DNA of 64,000 nucleotides from Pseudomonas mucidolens (GTDB taxonomy: Bacteria; Pseudomonadota; Gammaproteobacteria; Pseudomonadales; Pseudomonadaceae). A program made the position numbers and the translations under genes. Below the pieces are notes generated by a model. That model saw nothing but the letters and a program-made list of their open reading frames with translations, was not told the DNA's origin and did not search any database. Where the stretch lies: the NCBI RefSeq assembly GCF_900106045.1, contig NZ_LT629802.1, forward strand, positions 4,898,001 to 4,962,000, written 5' to 3'. Positions 60,858 to 64,000 of the stretch are shown here, piece by piece; the first letter of the stretch is position 1, and each line of letters starts with the position of its first letter.

Positions 60858-60992
60858 ATGAAACGTACTTTCCAACCCAGCACTATCAAACGCGCCCGTA
60901 CCCACGGCTTCCGTGCCCGCATGGCCACCAAGAACGGTCGTGCCGTCCTGTCGCGTCGTCGCGCCAAAGGTCGTGCGCGTCTGGCAGTTTGA
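60858..60992 (+). CDS. rpmH: 50S ribosomal protein L34
   Basis: The 44-residue basic ribosomal protein [20 protein letters not shown] and following, the standard L34 sequence, with a basic C-terminus ending in ARLAV. It is the first gene of the rightward rpmH-rnpA-yidD-yidC-mnmE run. It is short, but every residue fits the family. Confidence 0.98.
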   Translation: MKRTFQPSTIKRARTHGFRARMATKNGRAVLSRRRAKGRARLAV

Positions 60993-61005
60993 TAATCCGG
61001 CACTG

Positions 61006-61413
61006 GTGGTGAGTCAGGACTTCAGTCGGGAAAAGCGTCTGCTAACTCCCCGGCATTTCAAGGCAGTCTTTGACTCCCCCACCGGCAAGGTTCCGGGGAA
61101 AAATCTCCTGCTCCTTGCGCGTAACAACGATCTTGATCACCCCCGTCTCGGGTTAGTGATCGGCAAAAAGAGCGTCAAGCTCTCCGTTGAGCGCAATCGC
61201 CTCAAGCGTCTGATGCGCGAATCGTTTCGCCTCCACCAGGACACTCTGGTTGGTTGGGATATTGTTATCGTCGCGCGCAAAGGCTTGGGGGACGTAGAAA
61301 ACCCCGAATTGATTCAGCATTTCGGCAAGCTCTGGAAACGTTTGGCTCGTAACCACAAGCCAGCGCCAGCAGTCGGCCCCGAAACTGTAGGGGTAGACAG
61401 CACTGATGCGTAA
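61006..61413 (+). CDS. rnpA: ribonuclease P protein component
   Basis: The 135-residue protein subunit of RNase P, which processes tRNA 5' ends. The RNR motif is in [15 protein letters not shown]. The start is placed at the GTG at 61006 ([18 protein letters not shown]); the GTG at 61009 is equally possible. Frames that begin further upstream overlap rpmH. It overlaps yidD by eight bases. Confidence 0.95.
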   Translation: MVSQDFSREKRLLTPRHFKAVFDSPTGKVPGKNLLLLARNNDLDHPRLGLVIGKKSVKLSVERNRLKRLMRESFRLHQDTLVGWDIVIVARKGLGDVENPELIQHFGKLWKRLARNHKPAPAVGPETVGVDSTDA

Positions 61414-61651
61414 ACTGGCCCTCGTTCCGATCCAGTTTTACCGCTATGCCATTAGTCCGCTGATGGCCAGCCACTGTCGTTTCTACCCCAGCTGTTCCTG
61501 CTACGCGTATGAAGCCATAGAAAATCATGGCCTTCTGCGCGGTGGCTGGCTGACCTTTCGTCGTTTAGGTCGCTGTCATCCGTGGAATCCCGGTGGTTAT
61601 GACCCGGTTCCGCCTATCCCTACCTCCCGTTCTTCTTCGATGGCCGAGTAA
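61406..61651 (+). CDS. yidD: membrane protein insertion efficiency factor YidD
   Basis: An 81-residue protein of the YidD family ([20 protein letters not shown]), with the conserved cysteines in [20 protein letters not shown] and the motif [14 protein letters not shown]. It aids insertion of membrane proteins together with YidC. It overlaps rnpA and is followed after two bases by yidC. Confidence 0.96.
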   Translation: MRKLALVPIQFYRYAISPLMASHCRFYPSCSCYAYEAIENHGLLRGGWLTFRRLGRCHPWNPGGYDPVPPIPTSRSSSMAE

Positions 61652-61653
61652 TC

Positions 61654-63336
61654 ATGGATATTAAACGCACGATCCTGATCGTCGCCCTGGCAATCGTGTC
61701 CTACGTTATGGTTCTTAAATGGAACCAGGACTATGGCCAGGCTGCCCTGCCGACTCAGAATGTTGCTACCAATCAGTCTGCCCCGGCTATTCCGGACGCA
61801 CCGTTGGGTAACAATGCTTCCGCCAGTGCCGATGTACCCAGCGCGAATGCAGAGACCAGCCCCCCTCTAGAAAATCCGGTCATCACCAATAAGGACCTCA
61901 TCCACGTTAAAACGGATGTGCTGGACCTGGCGATCGATCCACAGGGTGGCGATATCGCCCAACTGAAGTTGCCGCTGTATCCACGTCGCCAAGACCATCC
62001 AGATGTTCCGTTCCAACTGTTCGATAACGGTGGCGAACGTGTTTATCTGGCACAAAGTGGCCTGACTGGCACTGACGGTCCTGATGCGCGTGCTACCGGT
62101 CGTCCGGTTTATTCGACGGAACAGCGGACTTATCAACTGGCTGATGGCCAGAACCAGCTGAATGTCGACCTGAAATTCAGTCACGACGGCGTCAATTACA
62201 TCAAGCGCTTCAGCTTTACCCGCGGCTTGTACGATCTGAAAGTCACTTATCTGATCGATAACCAAAGCGCCAAGCCGTGGACGGGCAACCTGTTCGCCCA
62301 GCTCAAGCGTGATGACAGCTCCGATCCGTCTTCCAGTACCGCCACTGGCACCGCGACCTACCTGGGTGCCGCCCTGTGGACAAGTGCCGAGCCGTACAAA
62401 AAAGTGTCGATGAAAGATATCGACAAGGAAACGTTGAAAGAGACCGTCCAAGGCGGTTGGGTTGCATGGCTGCAACACTATTTCGTGACGGCATGGATCC
62501 CGAACAAAAATGAATCCAACCTGGTTCAGACCCGCAAGGACAACCAGGGCAACTACATCATCGGTTTTACTGGCCCGGCATTGACCGTCGCGCCAGGTGC
62601 CAAGGCTGAAACCAGCGCTACGTTGTACGCCGGTCCTAAGAGCCAGGCAGTCCTGAAAGAGTTATCCCCAGGTCTGGAACTGACCGTGGATTACGGAATC
62701 CTGTGGTTCATTGCCCAGCCAATCTTCTGGCTGCTGCAACATATCCACAGCATCGTCGGTAACTGGGGCTGGTCGATCATCTTCCTGACCATGCTGATCA
62801 AGGGGATTTTCTTCCCGTTGTCGGCAGCCAGCTACAAATCGATGGCGCGTATGCGCGCAGTGGCGCCGAAACTCGCCGCATTGAAAGAGCAACATGGCGA
62901 TGACCGGCAGAAAATGTCGCAAGCCATGATGGAGCTGTACAAGAAAGAGAAGATCAACCCGCTGGGTGGTTGCTTGCCGATTCTGGTACAGATGCCGGTA
63001 TTCCTGTCGCTTTACTGGGTACTCCTGGAAAGCGTGGAAATGCGCCAGGCACCGTTCATGCTGTGGATAACCGACCTGTCGATCAAAGACCCGTTCTTTA
63101 TCCTGCCGATCATCATGGGCGCTACCATGTTCATCCAGCAGCGCTTGAACCCGACGCCGCCGGATCCGATGCAGGCCAAGGTGATGAAAATGATGCCAAT
63201 CATCTTCACCTTCTTCTTCCTGTGGTTCCCAGCGGGTCTGGTTCTGTACTGGGTAGTCAACAACGTGTTGTCGATCTCCCAACAGTGGTACATCACACGT
63301 AAAATCGAAGCGGCTGCGAAAAAAGCCGAGGCGTAA
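61654..63336 (+). CDS. yidC: membrane protein insertase YidC
   Basis: The 560-residue inner-membrane insertase. The first helix (TILIVALAIVSYVMVLKW) is followed by a large periplasmic domain (about residues 50-340) and then the conserved insertase core, with KEKINPLGGCLPILVQMPVF and the final helices ending VNNVLSISQQWYITRKIE. It is part of the origin-side operon. Confidence 0.97.
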   Translation: MDIKRTILIVALAIVSYVMVLKWNQDYGQAALPTQNVATNQSAPAIPDAPLGNNASASADVPSANAETSPPLENPVITNKDLIHVKTDVLDLAIDPQGGDIAQLKLPLYPRRQDHPDVPFQLFDNGGERVYLAQSGLTGTDGPDARATGRPVYSTEQRTYQLADGQNQLNVDLKFSHDGVNYIKRFSFTRGLYDLKVTYLIDNQSAKPWTGNLFAQLKRDDSSDPSSSTATGTATYLGAALWTSAEPYKKVSMKDIDKETLKETVQGGWVAWLQHYFVTAWIPNKNESNLVQTRKDNQGNYIIGFTGPALTVAPGAKAETSATLYAGPKSQAVLKELSPGLELTVDYGILWFIAQPIFWLLQHIHSIVGNWGWSIIFLTMLIKGIFFPLSAASYKSMARMRAVAPKLAALKEQHGDDRQKMSQAMMELYKKEKINPLGGCLPILVQMPVFLSLYWVLLESVEMRQAPFMLWITDLSIKDPFFILPIIMGATMFIQQRLNPTPPDPMQAKVMKMMPIIFTFFFLWFPAGLVLYWVVNNVLSISQQWYITRKIEAAAKKAEA

Positions 63337-63362
63337 TTTACTCTGTGGATAAAACCACTCAA

Positions 63363-63386
63363 GACGCCCCCTAGTGGGGCGTTTTG
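63363..63386 (+). terminator. rho-independent terminator after yidC
   Basis: ACGCCCC pairs with GGGGCGT over the five-base loop CTAGT, followed by TTTTG. It lies about 30 bases after the yidC stop and separates it from mnmE. Confidence 0.8.
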
Positions 63387-63416
63387 CTTTCCGTCACTTT
63401 TGTCCGGGTACCCGCC

Positions 63417-64000
63417 ATGAGCGCTCCTCGTGAAACCATCGCCGCTGTCGCCACCGCTCAAGGTCGTGGTGGCGTCGGTATCGTTCGAATTTCCGGCCCA
63501 CTCGCCCATGCGGCGGCCCGAGCCATCAGCGGCCGTGAGCTAAAGCCTCGGTACGCCCATTACGGCCCGTTTTTTGGGGATGAGCAGGAAGTCCTGGACG
63601 AAGGGATCGCTCTGTATTTTCCGGGGCCCAACTCCTTTACCGGAGAAGACGTGTTGGAGTTACAAGGCCATGGCGGGCCGATTGTCCTGGATATGTTGCT
63701 GCAACGTTGCCTGCAATTGGGTTGCCGTCTGGCTCGCCCGGGTGAATTCAGCGAGCGGGCATTTCTCAACGATAAACTTGACCTGGCCCAGGCCGAGGCT
63801 ATCGCGGACCTCATCGAGGCCAGTTCTGCACAGGCTGCGCGCAATGCATTGCGCTCGTTGCAAGGTGCGTTCTCCCAGCGTGTGCATAACCTCACCGAGC
63901 AGCTCATCGGTTTGCGGATCTATGTCGAAGCGGCCATTGATTTTCCGGAAGAGGAAATCGACTTTCTTGCCGATGGTCACGTCCTTGCCATGCTCGATAA
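63417..64000 (+). CDS. mnmE: tRNA uridine-5-carboxymethylaminomethyl GTPase MnmE, cut by window edge
   Basis: The N-terminal 194 residues of MnmE (TrmE), which with MnmG modifies the wobble uridine of tRNAs. The start [28 protein letters not shown] is typical, and the folate-binding N-terminal domain shows [16 protein letters not shown] and [22 protein letters not shown]. The GTPase domain lies beyond the window. The gene is open to the right edge. Confidence 0.97.
   Translation, partial: MSAPRETIAAVATAQGRGGVGIVRISGPLAHAAARAISGRELKPRYAHYGPFFGDEQEVLDEGIALYFPGPNSFTGEDVLELQGHGGPIVLDMLLQRCLQLGCRLARPGEFSERAFLNDKLDLAQAEAIADLIEASSAQAARNALRSLQGAFSQRVHNLTEQLIGLRIYVEAAIDFPEEEIDFLADGHVLAMLD

Overview
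The window looks like a Pseudomonas chromosome of the P. fluorescens group, read across the replication origin. The dnaA-dnaN-recF-gyrB block runs leftwards from about 60.3 kb and rpmH-rnpA-yidD-yidC-mnmE runs rightwards from about 60.9 kb. Several DnaA boxes lie between them and ParB (parS-type) palindromes sit in the recF-gyrB neighbourhood. From memory, the order of housekeeping genes (glyQS, tag, trkA, rsmB, fmt, def, dprA, tsaC, qor, hemF, aroE, sulP, betC, trpIBA, prlC, carbonic anhydrase, coxB) matches the low-numbered PA genes of P. aeruginosa PAO1. High GC, GTG starts and GTAGGAGCGAGCTTGCTCGCGA-type REP sequences agree with that assignment. No database search was possible.

Layout. 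0-5.8 kb: coxB (cut by the window edge), a conserved hypothetical, a SulP transporter paired with a beta-carbonic anhydrase, and a radical SAM protein. 5.9-12.6 kb: three M3-family zinc peptidases in one orientation. One is the housekeeping oligopeptidase A (prlC) with its small zinc-ribbon neighbour; the other two are divergent paralogues. 12.6-18.7 kb: gamma-carbonic-anhydrase-like protein, HAD phosphatase, lipoproteins, two DUF1161 proteins, OsmC, a frameshifted luciferase-like monooxygenase, dodecin and a DUF883 protein. 18.7-21.7 kb: trpI and trpBA. 22.0-26.3 kb: a D-galactonate catabolic operon (dgoK-dgoA-dgoD-transporter). 26.5-30.4 kb: choline-sulfate utilisation (LysR regulator, betC, choline-binding protein). 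30.8-48.7 kb: a second SulP transporter followed by a dense housekeeping run. 49.0-54.0 kb: an accessory signalling island (CHASE2 histidine kinase, FecR-domain periplasmic protein, a candidate small secreted protein, and an OmpR-type response regulator). 54.0-64.0 kb: the origin region.

How the parts work together. The SulP/carbonic anhydrase pair probably handles bicarbonate. The dgo genes convert D-galactonate to pyruvate and glyceraldehyde 3-phosphate. BetC releases choline from choline-O-sulfate and the adjacent binding protein captures choline. TrpI with trpBA completes tryptophan synthesis. Def, Fmt and RsmB act on translation. The kinase/FecR/regulator cluster looks like a self-contained envelope-sensing pathway.

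Points most worth a second look are the two M3 paralogues that keep the zinc site but lose conserved motifs of the family, a G8 homopolymer frameshift in the monooxygenase, a LysM-less version of the protein between dprA and def, the FecR-CHASE2 island with an unassigned small gene and repeats, a near-perfect parS inside trpB, and a 21-bp-phased direct repeat in the betC promoter region. No rRNA, tRNA, insertion sequence or CRISPR array was seen.
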